A stretch of DNA of 64,000 nucleotides from Streptomyces cacaoi. Its GTDB lineage: Bacteria > Actinomycetota > Actinomycetes > Streptomycetales > Streptomycetaceae. How positions within the stretch are numbered: the stretch's first letter is position 1; every line of letters starts with the position of its first letter. The stretch is taken from positions 124,001 to 188,000 of the forward strand of contig NZ_BJMM01000011.1 in NCBI RefSeq assembly GCF_006539165.1. The letters run 5' to 3'. This document shows, one piece after another, positions 17,611 to 26,729 of the stretch. The notes beneath the pieces were generated by a model. It worked only from the letters and a program-made list of their open reading frames with translations. It did no database searches and was not told where the DNA came from. The position numbers and the translations under genes are program-made.

Positions 17611-17666
17611 CCCCGCCCGGACCCGCCGCCCGGCCGGCCCGTACGGCGCCGCACCCCCGCGGGACG

Positions 17667-17702
17667 GTGCTGCCGTACGTGCTGCCGTACCTGCTGCCGT
17701 AC
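17667..17702. repeat. Three tandem copies of a 12-bp unit
   Basis: gtgctgccgtac occurs three times head to tail (one base change in the last) in the gap between the convergent DUF2891 and ferredoxin genes. Confidence 0.75.
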
Positions 17703-17726
17703 GACGCCCGTCCCGGTGGCGGGTCC

Positions 17727-17960
17727 TCACTCCTCGGGTGGGAAGACCTCCTCGCCGGTGCCGGCCAGGGTGATCGTGATGGCCTCCACGGGGCAGTTCT
17801 CGGCCGCGGTGAGGACCTGCTCGTCCGGGTCGCGCTCACCGGCCAGGGGGCGGGAGCGGCGGGCGGAGTCCAGCCGGAAGCCGTCCGGCGCCGTGGCCGC
17901 GCACATCCCCGAACCGATGCAGACGTCGCGGTCCACCTCGATACGCCAGCGCTCTCCCAT
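17727..17960 (-). CDS. [3Fe-4S] ferredoxin of the P450-partner type
   Basis: 77 residues. Cys14 and Cys20 lie in CIGSGMC, where the usual second Cys of a 4Fe-4S motif is Gly, and Cys56 lies in ENCPVEA. This three-Cys pattern is the one of small actinobacterial ferredoxins that pass electrons to cytochromes P450. The ATG at 17960 gives the standard family length. It lies 11 bp after the aldehyde dehydrogenase stop and so shares its transcript. The nearest P450 in the window is the CYP125-like gene at 35147; no ferredoxin reductase is seen here. Confidence 0.9.
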   Translation of the reverse strand: MGERWRIEVDRDVCIGSGMCAATAPDGFRLDSARRSRPLAGERDPDEQVLTAAENCPVEAITITLAGTGEEVFPPEE

Positions 17961-17971
17961 CCTCGCCCCTC

Positions 17972-19561
17972 TCAGCCCTGAGCCGGCAGATGGATCGTCT
18001 TGTGCTCCAGGTACTCGGCATACCCCTCCGGGCCGAACTCCCTGCCGATTCCGGAGTTCTTGAAGCCCCCGAACGGGGCCAGCATGTCGAGGCTGAACGT
18101 GTTCACCGAGTAGGTGCCGGTGCGCACCCGGCGGGCGACGTCGACACCGCGCTCGGTGTCCGCCGTCCACACGCTGCCGGACAGCCCGTACTCGGAGTCG
18201 TTCGCGATCCGCACGGCCTCGGCCACCGGGTCCGCCCCGCCGTCGTCGTAGGGGAGCAGACAGATGACGGGGCCGAAGATCTCCTCGCGGGCGATCCGCA
18301 TCCCGTTGTCGACGTCACCGAACAGCGTCGGCTCCACGTACCAGCCCGTGGGCTGCCCCTCGGGCCGACCGCCGCCCGCCAGCACCGTCGCGCCTTCCTT
18401 GCGGCCGAGCGCGATGTAGTCGAGGGAGCGCTGCCGCTGCCGCTCGGCGACCAGCGGGCCCAGCTCCGTCGCCGGATCCAGCGGGTCCCCGACGGTCAGC
18501 CCCTGCGCCGCCGCCGAGAAGCGGTCGGCGTACTCCGGGTAGCGGGAGCGCGGCACGAGGATGCGGGTCTGCGCCACACACGCCTGGCCATTGATCATCC
18601 ACGCGAACGGGGTGATGCCCGCGACGGCGGTGTCCGGGTCCGCGTCCGGGAGGATCACGGCCGCCGACTTGCCGCCCAACTCCAGGGTGACGCGCGTCAG
18701 ATGGCGGGAGGCCACCTCCATCACCCGGCGGCCCGCCGCCACCGAACCGGTGAACGACACCTTGTCCACCTCGGGGTGGCCCACCAGGTACTCGCTGACC
18801 TCGCGGTCCGCGGGCAGCACCGACAGCACCCCCTCCGGCAGCCCGGCCTCCGCGGCGATCTCCGCGAGCAGATAGCCGTCCAGCGGGGTCTCCGGCGAGA
18901 CCTTCAGCACCACCGAGCAGCCTGCCAGCAGCGCCGGGGCCAGCTTCGCCGCCGCCGTGAACTGCGGCACGTTCCACGGCACCACCGCCGCGACCACACC
19001 GGCCGGCTCGCGCCGCACCAGCACCGGGCCGAGCGCCCCGTCCCTGCGCTCCTCGTAGGGGAAGTCCGCCGCCACCTTGAGCGCGGCGTCCCACACCATC
19101 AGCGCGGCCAGCGACTGCACCATGACGCCCGCGGTGTACGGGGTGCCGTTCTGCGCGGAGATCACCTTGGCGAACTCCTCGCTGCGGGCGGCGAACGCGT
19201 CCTTGATGCGGGTGACGACCGCGATACGTTCCTCCAGCGGACAGCCCGCCCACTCCCCCGCGTCGAAGGAACGGCGTGCCGCGGCGACCGCGCGGTCCAC
19301 GTCCTCGCGTGAGGCGTGCGGGACCCGGCCGACCGGGCGTTCGGAGTGCGGCGAGACGACCTCGATCACCGCGTCGCCCGCCGGGTCCGACCAGCGGCCG
19401 CCGATGTGCAGCCGGTGGTGTTCGGTGTACGGGATGCCGGCGGGCGGCGCCCCGTCCGCGGGCGCGCCCCCGTTGTTCGGTGCGGCCCCTTCGGGCTGCC
19501 CGGCCCCTCGGGGCTGTGCGTCCTGACTGCCGTGCGCGGGGATGCCTGTGCCGTCCGTCAT
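17972..19561 (-). CDS. Aldehyde dehydrogenase (NAD(P)+-dependent ALDH superfamily)
   Basis: 529 residues; the first ~45 are a Gly/Ala/Pro-rich extension, the rest is a full-length ALDH. The cofactor site PWNVPQFTAAAKLAPALLAGCSVVLKVSPETP, the SFTGSVAAGRRVM turn and the general base Glu in VTLELGGKSAAVIL are present. So are the catalytic Cys in NGQACVAQTRILVPR, EEIFGPVICLLPY and FGGFKNSGIGREFG. ATG with GGAGG upstream. It is co-transcribed with the ferredoxin. Beside a KstR-like operator it is a candidate for oxidising a P450-derived side-chain aldehyde; that is inference. Confidence 0.92.
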   Translation of the reverse strand: MTDGTGIPAHGSQDAQPRGAGQPEGAAPNNGGAPADGAPPAGIPYTEHHRLHIGGRWSDPAGDAVIEVVSPHSERPVGRVPHASREDVDRAVAAARRSFDAGEWAGCPLEERIAVVTRIKDAFAARSEEFAKVISAQNGTPYTAGVMVQSLAALMVWDAALKVAADFPYEERRDGALGPVLVRREPAGVVAAVVPWNVPQFTAAAKLAPALLAGCSVVLKVSPETPLDGYLLAEIAAEAGLPEGVLSVLPADREVSEYLVGHPEVDKVSFTGSVAAGRRVMEVASRHLTRVTLELGGKSAAVILPDADPDTAVAGITPFAWMINGQACVAQTRILVPRSRYPEYADRFSAAAQGLTVGDPLDPATELGPLVAERQRQRSLDYIALGRKEGATVLAGGGRPEGQPTGWYVEPTLFGDVDNGMRIAREEIFGPVICLLPYDDGGADPVAEAVRIANDSEYGLSGSVWTADTERGVDVARRVRTGTYSVNTFSLDMLAPFGGFKNSGIGREFGPEGYAEYLEHKTIHLPAQG

Positions 19562-19584
19562 GACCCTGCCTCCGCCGTCGGTAC

Positions 19585-19629
19585 CTCGGTGCGCTCGGTG
19601 CGCTCGGTGCGCTCGGTGCGCTCGGTGCG
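19585..19629. repeat. Five tandem copies of a 9-bp unit, start of a repetitive 446-bp gap
   Basis: ctcggtgcg is repeated five times. The rest of 19562-20007 is also repetitive, with variants of cgtcgtgcgtc/cgccgtgcttc at 19678-19790 and ggtacccgg near 19820. No gene is visible. Confidence 0.7.
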
Positions 19630-20007
19630 CTGCGAACCCTTCGCGCCCTTCCGGCCGTTCGCGTTCCTCCGCCCTTTCGCGTCGTGCGTCGTGCGTCATA
19701 CGCCGTGCTTCATACGCCGTGCGTCGCGCATCGTTCGTCGTGCATCGTTCGCCGTGTGTCGTGCACCGTTCGTCGTGCGTCGTGTGCCCCGCGGCCCCGG
19801 TGCCCGGAATCCGGTACCCGGGTACCCGGTGCCCGCGTGCCGGGCCCTGGCCGGGGATCCACGACAGGACCCCGTCCGGACCGTCCGGACCATCCGGACC
19901 GCCCGGAACCTTCCGGAACTCTTCGAGCTCGCGGGGTACTTGACGGTCCTGCCGAGGCTGCGGAGTCACCGGGCCTGCCGGGAGACCAGTAGCTGACAGC
20001 GCATCAG

Positions 20008-20027
20008 AACTAGTACCAGTTCTAGTT
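20008..20027. promoter_or_regulatory. KstR-like operator upstream of the MBL hydrolase gene
   Basis: AACTAGTACCAGTTCTAGTT is a 20-bp dyad. Its 14-bp core TAGTACCAGTTCTA fits TnnAACnnGTTnnA except for one base (TAC instead of AAC). The outer arms match the site at 34913-34932 exactly. It lies 110 bp before the MBL ATG and about 450 bp from the divergent aldehyde dehydrogenase start. Confidence 0.65.
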
Positions 20028-20136
20028 GTGAGGAACAATGCCTGTGCGCGCGGACGCCACCGCCTCCCCGGCCCACCGGCCGGTACACGGAGGCACCACA
20101 GCCGGTCCGTGCACCTCGGACCGGGGGGGGAGCCAC

Positions 20137-21291
20137 ATGACCAACGCACCGGAAGAGCCCGACGGACACCACGAGCCCGGGGCCGGTGGCAGCGCCCCGG
20201 ATGCCCCGGACGCCCTGGACGCCCCGGACACCCCGGAACCGGCGAAGGCGCCGGCCGTCACCGACCACGGCGGCGGAGTGTGGAGCATCCCCGTGCCCAT
20301 CCCGGACAACCCGCTCGGCCACACCCTCGTCCACCTGATCGACACCGACGCCGGGCCCGTCCTCGTCGACACCGGCTGGGACGACCCCGACTCCTGGCAG
20401 TCGCTCGTCGACGGGCTGGCCGCCTGCGGCACGGACGTACAGGCGCTGCACGGCGTGCTCATCACCCACCACCACCCCGACCACCACGGGCTCTCCGCCA
20501 GGGTCCGGGAGGAGTCCGGCGCCTGGATCGCCATGCACCCCGCCGACACCGACGTCGTCCGCCGCACCCGCAGCACCGGGCCCGAGGACTGGCTGCGCCA
20601 CCTCACCGGGAAACTGGCCGCGGCCGGCGCCCCCGAGAGCCACACCGCGCCCCTGCACCGGGCCCTCACCGACGGCAGCGTCCGCACCCTCCCCGGCTCC
20701 ACCGCCGCCGTGCCCGACCTGGACATCGAACCCGGCGCACTGCTGCCCCTGCCCGGGCGCCGGCTGCGCGCCGTCTGGACCCCCGGGCACACCCCCGGCC
20801 ATGTCTGCCTGCACCTGGAGGAACAACACCCGGAGGCCGGCCGGCGCGGACTCGGCCGGCTGTTCTCCGGCGACCATCTGCTGCCCGGCATCACCCCGCA
20901 CATCGGGCTGTACGAGATACCCGGCAGCCCCGAGACCGCCGACCCGCTCGGCGACTACCTCGACTCCCTCGACCGGATCGCCCGGCTGCGGCCCGCCCAG
21001 GTGCTGCCCGCCCACCAGCACCCGTTCGACGACGCCCCCGCCCGCGCCGCCGAGCTGCGCGCCCACCACGAGCAGCGGCTGCTCGAACTGCTCGCCCTGC
21101 TGACCGGGCGCGAGCGCACCCTGTGGGAGCTGACCGAGGCGCTGAGCTGGAACCGGCCCTGGGCCCGTATCCCGTTCGGCTCCCGCAACATCGCCGTGGC
21201 CGAGGCGGAGGCCCATCTGCGCCATCTGCTGGTCCGGGGCCGCGCCGAACCGGTCCATGGATCGACCCCCGCCACCTACCGGGCGGCCTGA
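20137..21291 (+). CDS. MBL-fold metallo-hydrolase
   Basis: 384 residues: a disordered Asp/Pro/Ala-rich N-terminus of ~40, then the metallo-beta-lactamase fold. It has PVLVDTGWDD, the zinc motif H-x-H-x-D-H in ITHHHPDHHGLS (residues 111-116), and AVWTPGHTPGHVCLHL with the third His. LFSGDHLLPGITPHIGLY supplies the bridging Asp and PAHQHPFDD the last His. A C-terminal winged-helix-like segment follows, as in LACTB2-like proteins. The ATG at 20137 has GGGGGGAG upstream; an in-frame ATG at 20038 sits almost on the operator and was rejected. The KstR-like box suggests a steroid or acyl-CoA-linked hydrolase. Confidence 0.87.
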   Translation: MTNAPEEPDGHHEPGAGGSAPDAPDALDAPDTPEPAKAPAVTDHGGGVWSIPVPIPDNPLGHTLVHLIDTDAGPVLVDTGWDDPDSWQSLVDGLAACGTDVQALHGVLITHHHPDHHGLSARVREESGAWIAMHPADTDVVRRTRSTGPEDWLRHLTGKLAAAGAPESHTAPLHRALTDGSVRTLPGSTAAVPDLDIEPGALLPLPGRRLRAVWTPGHTPGHVCLHLEEQHPEAGRRGLGRLFSGDHLLPGITPHIGLYEIPGSPETADPLGDYLDSLDRIARLRPAQVLPAHQHPFDDAPARAAELRAHHEQRLLELLALLTGRERTLWELTEALSWNRPWARIPFGSRNIAVAEAEAHLRHLLVRGRAEPVHGSTPATYRAA

Positions 21292-21308
21292 ACGCCACGC
21301 ACACACCG

Positions 21309-21342
21309 CCCGGCACCCGGCACCCGGCACCCGGCACCCGGC
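21309..21342. repeat. Tandem 7-bp repeat cccggca
   Basis: Almost five head-to-tail copies of cccggca lie just after the MBL stop codon, ahead of the riboswitch leader. Confidence 0.7.
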
Positions 21343-21479
21343 GGCGCGGTGGTGACCATCCACACACCATATGCACTCGAACTCCCTTGCAGTACCGAAA
21401 AGTTCCCTTGGGGCTGTTCACCCCGTACATCCCTTATGCGTGCTACGTCCGATGGCCCCTCGGGGGTCCGGAGACGCTC

Positions 21480-21655
21480 CGGCTACAGTGGCCGACGGAC
21501 ACACGACGCCCTCGTTCGGGGAAAGCCGGTGCGAATCCGGCGCTGACCCGCAACCGTGAGCGCCCGTGCGCCGTCCGTGCCGCCGCACCCACACCGGGCG
21601 CGAACGGTCCGGAACCGGCGCCGGACGCGAGCCGGAGCACCCGGCCGGGGGCCGG
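21480..21655 (+). promoter_or_regulatory. Cobalamin (B12) riboswitch
   Basis: The core has the conserved order gggaaagccggtgcgaatcc, ggcgctgacccgcaaccgtg (21518-21557), characteristic of actinobacterial cobalamin riboswitches. A B12-box-like agccggagcacccggc follows at 21630-21645. The strand cgcgagccgga around that box can pair with tccggctcgcg near 21665-21675, a possible switch stem. About 180 nt separate it from the first ATG. The ends given are approximate. It would repress the five-gene surface-capture and ECF operon when B12 is plentiful. Confidence 0.88.
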
Positions 21656-21835
21656 CTCTCGTGTCCGGCTCGCGGCCCGTCGTACCGCGCCGGCGAACAC
21701 CCGCCGTGCCACGCGAGCCGGGCACCGGCACCGTCGAGGTCTACGGAGCCGGGCCGGGTGCACCGTCGTCGCGCGAGCGCGGCGGGGCGGCCGCGCACGG
21801 CTGCGGTCCGCACCCGTCACCGAAAGGCACCCGCC

Positions 21836-23245
21836 ATGTCACCGCGCCGCCGCCGCGTCACGGCCCTCGCCGCCGCCACCGTGCTCTGCGCGACAGCCGC
21901 CCCCGTGGCATCCGCCGCCACCCCCGACGGCACGGCCCACACGGCCGCCCGCACCACGTCGGCCGCGGCAGCCGCGCAACGCGCCGCCCTGCCCAAGGGC
22001 CTCTACGGCGACGGCGACCCCCGGTACGACGGGGTGTGGCGCCAGTCCATGGCCCTCCTCGCGCTGCACGGCGCCGGAGCCGTCCCCGCCAAGAAGGCCG
22101 TCGACTGGCTCACCGACCAGCAGTGCGCCGACGGCTCCTTCACCGCCTACCGCGCCGACACCGGCAAACCCTGCGACCCGGCGAAGGCGCCGTCCGACAT
22201 CAACGCCACCACCCTCGCCGTCCAGGCGCTGTCCGCCGTCGGCGGCCGGAGCGAGACCGTCGGCAAGGCCGTCGACTGGATCGCCTCCGTACAGAACAAG
22301 GACGGCGGCTGGGGCTACAGCCCCGGCACCGACTCGGACGCCAACTCCACCTCCCTCGTCATCGGCGCACTGGACGCCGCCGACCGGAACCCGGCAAAGA
22401 CCACCAAGAACGGCAAGTCGCCCTACGATGCGCTGGCCTCCTTCCAGCTCACCTGCGGAGCCAAGGGCATCGAGGACGCACCCGGCGGCCAGGGCGCCTT
22501 CGCCTACCAGCCGGACAAGAAGGGCCGACTGTCCCCCAACAACGACGCCACCGCGGCCGCCTCACTCGCCGCGCTCGGCAAGGGCGTCCTCGTCCGGCCC
22601 CTGGACCGCGACGCGAAGAGCATCCCCGTCAGCCCCCTCAAGTGCGCCTCCACGGGCGGCGGCGACAACAGCGACGACAAGACCGGCGACAAGACCGACG
22701 ACGGCGGAAACGGCAGCGGAGACGGCCGGGACAGCGGCGGCAGGAGCGCCCTGGACGACCCGAAGGACGCCGCAGCAGCCGGCGCCGCCTACCTGGCCCG
22801 CACCCTGGAGAAGGACAAGGGCCGCTTCACCGTCGTGACACCCAGCTCCGACGAGGAGAAGCCCGACTACGCCAACACCGCCGACGCCGTCATCGCCCTC
22901 GCCGCCGGCGGCCACCGCACCGAGGCCGACGCCTCCCTGAAATGGCTGGCCGACCACCTCGACGACTGGGACAAGGCCAAGAACGACCCCTCGGCCATCA
23001 GCGCCCTCATGCTCGCCTCCCGCGCCACCGGCCACGACGCGGCCGAACTCGGCGGCACCGACCTCCTCGAACGCCTCACCGCCAGCGGCCCGGCACCCGC
23101 CCACATGCCCGACAGCGACAAGGACTCCTCCGCCAAGGACGACGGCGGCACCTTCCCCGTCTGGGCCTTCATCCTCATCGGCCTCGCCGTCGGCGCGGGC
23201 ATCGGCATCTTCCTCAGCGGCCAGCGCAAGAGGCAGCAGCTGTGA
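21836..23245 (+). CDS. Surface-anchored alpha/alpha-toroid (prenyltransferase-repeat) protein, candidate B12-binding alpha domain
   Basis: 469 residues. A Sec signal (VTALAAATVLCATAAPVASA) is followed by helical-hairpin repeats of the terpene-cyclase/intrinsic-factor toroid: WRQSMALLALHGAG, QCADGSFTAYRADTG, INATTLAVQALSAVGG, NKDGGWGYSPGTDSDANSTSLVIGAL, GQGAFAYQPD and a second set after residue ~310. A low-complexity Asp/Gly/Lys linker (CASTGGGDNSDDKTGDK onward) splits the two sets. It ends in one TM helix (FPVWAFILIGLAVGAGIGIFLSG) and basic residues, so it is displayed outside the membrane. No cyclase DxDD motif is seen. Vertebrate intrinsic factor and transcobalamin use this fold to hold B12. 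First gene after the riboswitch; ATG with GAAAGG upstream. Confidence 0.85.
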   Translation: MSPRRRRVTALAAATVLCATAAPVASAATPDGTAHTAARTTSAAAAAQRAALPKGLYGDGDPRYDGVWRQSMALLALHGAGAVPAKKAVDWLTDQQCADGSFTAYRADTGKPCDPAKAPSDINATTLAVQALSAVGGRSETVGKAVDWIASVQNKDGGWGYSPGTDSDANSTSLVIGALDAADRNPAKTTKNGKSPYDALASFQLTCGAKGIEDAPGGQGAFAYQPDKKGRLSPNNDATAAASLAALGKGVLVRPLDRDAKSIPVSPLKCASTGGGDNSDDKTGDKTDDGGNGSGDGRDSGGRSALDDPKDAAAAGAAYLARTLEKDKGRFTVVTPSSDEEKPDYANTADAVIALAAGGHRTEADASLKWLADHLDDWDKAKNDPSAISALMLASRATGHDAAELGGTDLLERLTASGPAPAHMPDSDKDSSAKDDGGTFPVWAFILIGLAVGAGIGIFLSGQRKRQQL

Positions 23246-24978
23246 GGGGGCGAGGAGCCGAGGTGACGGCCCAAGCAGGCGGCTACGCGCCGGGGCGTAC
23301 CGAGGTGAGGGCACCCGCGGAGGGCCCGGCGGTACCCGTGGTCGGTCCGGCGGCGTCCGTGGACGGTTCCGGGGTTCCCGTGGACGGCCCGACGGTACCC
23401 GTGAGCGGTCCGACGTCGCCCGTGGACGATCCAGCGGCACGCGTGGACGGTTCGACGGCCCCCGGGAAAGGCCCAGCGGAACGCGCAGACGGTTCGGCGG
23501 CCCCCGGGAACAGCCCGGCGGCCCGCGCAGACGGTCCGACGGCAGAGGTGGTGGGTCCGGCGCCCGTGGACGGTTCGGGGGCGTTCGCGGACGGCCTCGG
23601 ACTGCGGCCGGACGGGACAGCGGTGCGGGCGGCACGGGCCGCGCGCACGCCCCCGGCGACAGGTGCTGTGCCGCGGGCAGGCGACACGGCGGCGCACGCG
23701 GTACGCGCAGCGTGCGCGGTATCCGCGGCCCCGGTAGGAGACGGCGTACGGACGCGGGAAGGGAAGCGGACGCGGGCCGGGGGACCGGCACAGCGCGGAA
23801 AGCGGACGCAGGCCGGAGAGCGGGCGCGGGGCAGCGAGCCCGCGCGGGGCGGAAGGCGGGCGCGAGACGAAGAGCGGGCGCGGGCGCGGGTGCGGCGGTC
23901 GGTCCGGCTGCCGACTCGGGCCGAGGCCGAGGGGCGCTCCTCGACGGCGGGCGCCCGTACCGGGCCCGTGGCGGAGAGCCGAACGGCAGCCGCGACCGGC
24001 AGGCTGCGACTGCGGGCCGGACGGGTTCCGGCAGTACGTGCGGGACTCGGAGTGCTCGGAGTGCTGGGCCTCGCCGTCGTCCTGCTCGGCCCGGCCGGTA
24101 CGGCGCCCGCCTCGGCAGCGTCCCCGGAGTCGGCCGCGGTCTCGGCCTCGGCGCCGTCCCCGGAGACGCATCACGTACCGGCACCGGCCGCGGCATCCGC
24201 TTCGGCTGCGGCACCGAGGCCGCCATCGGCACCGGCACCGGCGTGGGCATCGGATCCCGCTCCGCACCCCGCTCCCGGACCGGCCGCGCACACCCGCGCA
24301 CAGGGCGCACCGGCCCGGGCGACCGCCGCACGCCAGGCGGCGGCCACGGCAGCCGACGGATACCGGTACTGGTCGTTCTGGCAGCAGAAGAAGAACGGCT
24401 CCTGGGCGTACGCCACCGAGGGCCCCGCGACCCAGCGGCCCGAGGACGGCGACACCCTCGGCTTCCGCTTCGCCGTGAGCGAGGACTCCGGCGACGCCCC
24501 CGAACCCCGCGGCACGGTCCGCTTCGACGACGCCTGCGCCGACAGGGCCGAGAAGCCCGGCAGCAAACGCGTCGCCCTCCGCATCGACTACGGCACCACC
24601 CGCGACGCCCCCGCCGGCACCTCCGGCGCGCCTCCCCAGCCGCGCACCGCCTGCGCCCGGGTCGACACCCGCGCCTCGGCCGCCGAAACCCTCGCCGCCG
24701 TCGCCGAACCCCTGCGCTACAACACGGACTCCCTGCTGTGCGCCATCGACGGCTACCCCGCCAAGGGCTGCGGCGAGCGGAGCAGCGGGAAGAGCGACGG
24801 CGACGACACCTCCTCCGGCGGGCACGACGACGCAGCCGCCGACGGCAACAGCGGCAAGGACACCGGCGACAAGGACACCGGCGGCATGTCCGGCGGGCTG
24901 GGCCTGACGGCAGGCATCGCCGGCGTCGCCGTACTCGGCGCGGCAGCCCTGTGGCAGGCACGCCGCCGGAAGCGCTGA
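23242..24978 (+). CDS. SCO2322-family-like surface protein, candidate beta domain of a split B12 binder (start uncertain)
   Basis: The secure part is the last ~330 residues: a signal-like helix (AGLGVLGVLGLAVVLLGPAG...ASAAS), a Pro/Ala linker and a folded domain beginning YRYWSFWQQKKNGSWAYATEGP, RPEDGDTLGFRF. Then come a Cys-containing part (DACADRA, RTACARVD, LLCAIDGYPAKGCGE), an Asp/Gly-rich linker and a C-terminal TM with basic tail. The W-x-Y..GP..R..DGD..G.RF pattern resembles DUF4430, the beta domain of transcobalamin-type proteins; that is my inference. The GTG at 23242 overlaps the previous stop, giving 578 residues. The first 240 are Arg/Ala-rich degenerate repeats, so GTG 23968 (336 residues) may be the true start. 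Confidence 0.7.
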   Translation: MRGRGAEVTAQAGGYAPGRTEVRAPAEGPAVPVVGPAASVDGSGVPVDGPTVPVSGPTSPVDDPAARVDGSTAPGKGPAERADGSAAPGNSPAARADGPTAEVVGPAPVDGSGAFADGLGLRPDGTAVRAARAARTPPATGAVPRAGDTAAHAVRAACAVSAAPVGDGVRTREGKRTRAGGPAQRGKRTQAGERARGSEPARGGRRARDEERARARVRRSVRLPTRAEAEGRSSTAGARTGPVAESRTAAATGRLRLRAGRVPAVRAGLGVLGVLGLAVVLLGPAGTAPASAASPESAAVSASAPSPETHHVPAPAAASASAAAPRPPSAPAPAWASDPAPHPAPGPAAHTRAQGAPARATAARQAAATAADGYRYWSFWQQKKNGSWAYATEGPATQRPEDGDTLGFRFAVSEDSGDAPEPRGTVRFDDACADRAEKPGSKRVALRIDYGTTRDAPAGTSGAPPQPRTACARVDTRASAAETLAAVAEPLRYNTDSLLCAIDGYPAKGCGERSSGKSDGDDTSSGGHDDAAADGNSGKDTGDKDTGGMSGGLGLTAGIAGVAVLGAAALWQARRRKR

Positions 24979-24980
24979 CC

Positions 24981-26729
24981 ATGCGCCGCCCCCACTCCCC
25001 CGGCCCCTCTCCCCGGCCGACCGGAACACCCCTGCCGGACACGCCGGTTCACCCCACACCATCGACACCCGACCCGGCCGCCACCGACGACCGCCCGGAC
25101 ACCGCCACGCAACACCAGGACGCGCCCCGCCCCGGAAACGGAACCACCGGCCGCCGACGGACCACCGACCGCGAAGACCCCACCGACCACCACGTGGCCA
25201 CAGCCCCCCGAGGCGCCCCCGGCCGCGCACGGCGGACACACTCTTCGCGACGCGCGACCACCGACCGCCTCCGAGGCGGACGGCCCGCCAACCCTCCCCG
25301 CAACGGGCCCCGGCACCGCCCCGGAAACGGAACCCTGAACCGCCTCCGCGACCGGGTGCCCTACGCGACCCGCAGCACGGCCCTGCACCCGGGCGCCTGG
25401 TGGCTGTGGGCACTCGGCCTGGCCACCGCCGCCTCCCGCACCACCAACCCGCTGCTGCTCGCCCTGCTGATCGTCGTCGCCGGATACGTCGTCGCGGTCC
25501 GCCGCACCGACGCCCCCTGGGCACGCTCCTACGGCGCCTTCCTCAAGCTGGGACTGCTGGTCCTGGCCATCCGGCTGGTGTTCGCCTTCTTCCTCGGCTC
25601 CCCCATCCCGGGCAGCCATGTGCTGGCCGACCTCCCCGAAGTACCGCTGCCCGACAGGGCGAAGGGCGTACGCGTCGGAGGCCGCGTCACCGCCGAAGGC
25701 ATGGTGTTCGCGCTGTACGACGGGCTGAAGCTCGCCACCCTGCTGATCTGCGTCGGCGCCGCCAACGCCCTCGCCAACCCCGCCCGACTCCTCAAATCCC
25801 TGCCGGGAGCCCTCTACGAGGCCGGTGTCGCCGTCGTCGTCGCCATGACGTTCGCCCCCAACCTCGTCGCCGATGTCCGCAGACTGCGCGCCGCCCGCCG
25901 CCTGCGCGGCCGCCCCGACCGCGGCCTGCGCGGACTCGTCCAGGTCGGACTCCCCGTACTGGAAGGCGCGCTGGAACGCTCCGTCGCCCTCGCCGCCGCC
26001 ATGGACGCACGCGGCTACGGCCGCACCGCGCAGGTCACCCGCGCCGTACGGCACACCACGACCGCCCTCACCCTCGGCGGCCTCCTGTGCGTCTGCGCCG
26101 GCACCTACGGACTGCTCGCCGCACAGGGCGCCGGGTTCGGCCTGCCGGTACTGCTCACCGGGGTGGTCCTCGCCCTCGCCGGGCTCCGGCTGGGCGGACG
26201 CCGCACCGCCCGCACCCGCTACCGCCCCGACCGCTGGGGCCCGCGCGCCTGGCTCGTCACCCTCTCCGGGGCCGCCGTCGCCACCGTCATGATCCTCGCC
26301 TCCGACGCCTCCCCCACGGCCCTGCACCCGCCCGCCGTCCCGCTCACCGCACCCCGACTGCCGCTGTGGCCGGCCGCCGCCGTCCTGCTGGGCCTGCTCC
26401 CCGCCGTCCTCGCCCCCGCACCGGCCACCGGCCCGGCCGCACCCGGAACCGCCCCGAAGAACGAAGGGACCGCCCCCGGCCCGGACGACGAAGAAGCCAG
26501 CGCAGGCCCGGAAGACGAAGAACCCGGCCCGCCAGGCCCCGGCTCGGCCCGCACCACCCGCACGGTCCGGCCCCGCCGCCCGGCACCCGACGACCACACC
26601 GCGCACCGCGAGCGCCCCGGCCACGACGACCACACCGCACAGGGGAAGCCCGCCACACCCGCCGCACAGCACGGCCAGACCGCTCCGGACGAGCAGGGAC
26701 CGCACCACCACCAGGAGCCCCGCAAGTGA
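24981..26729 (+). CDS. ECF transporter T component (CbiQ family energy-coupling transmembrane protein)
   Basis: 582 residues, twice the usual ~250. A disordered Pro/Thr/Arg-rich N-terminus of ~130 precedes the T-component core (PGAWWLWALGLATAASRTTNPLLLALLIVVAGYVV, VTAEGMVFALYDGLKLATLLICVGAANALANPARLLKSLP). The core includes the conserved coupling helices with Ala-Arg-Gly signature (SVALAAAMDARGYGR) that contact the ATPases. It ends in a Pro/Glu/His-rich tail. ATG is 2 nt after the previous stop. T components join the S subunit to the ATPase pair in the membrane. The long tails probably act as linkers; their role is unknown. Confidence 0.88.
   Translation: MRRPHSPGPSPRPTGTPLPDTPVHPTPSTPDPAATDDRPDTATQHQDAPRPGNGTTGRRRTTDREDPTDHHVATAPRGAPGRARRTHSSRRATTDRLRGGRPANPPRNGPRHRPGNGTLNRLRDRVPYATRSTALHPGAWWLWALGLATAASRTTNPLLLALLIVVAGYVVAVRRTDAPWARSYGAFLKLGLLVLAIRLVFAFFLGSPIPGSHVLADLPEVPLPDRAKGVRVGGRVTAEGMVFALYDGLKLATLLICVGAANALANPARLLKSLPGALYEAGVAVVVAMTFAPNLVADVRRLRAARRLRGRPDRGLRGLVQVGLPVLEGALERSVALAAAMDARGYGRTAQVTRAVRHTTTALTLGGLLCVCAGTYGLLAAQGAGFGLPVLLTGVVLALAGLRLGGRRTARTRYRPDRWGPRAWLVTLSGAAVATVMILASDASPTALHPPAVPLTAPRLPLWPAAAVLLGLLPAVLAPAPATGPAAPGTAPKNEGTAPGPDDEEASAGPEDEEPGPPGPGSARTTRTVRPRRPAPDDHTAHRERPGHDDHTAQGKPATPAAQHGQTAPDEQGPHHHQEPRK

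Noticed and set aside
20038..20136. Upstream ATG for the MBL hydrolase
   Set aside because: It lies 11 bp from the KstR-like operator and lacks a Shine-Dalgarno; 20137 has GGGGGGAG at good spacing.
22867..25524. Very long open frame on the minus strand opposite the B12 operon
   Set aside because: It is a by-product of the high GC content; the translation is Arg/Gly/Pro low-complexity, has no family signature and opposes clearly coding genes.
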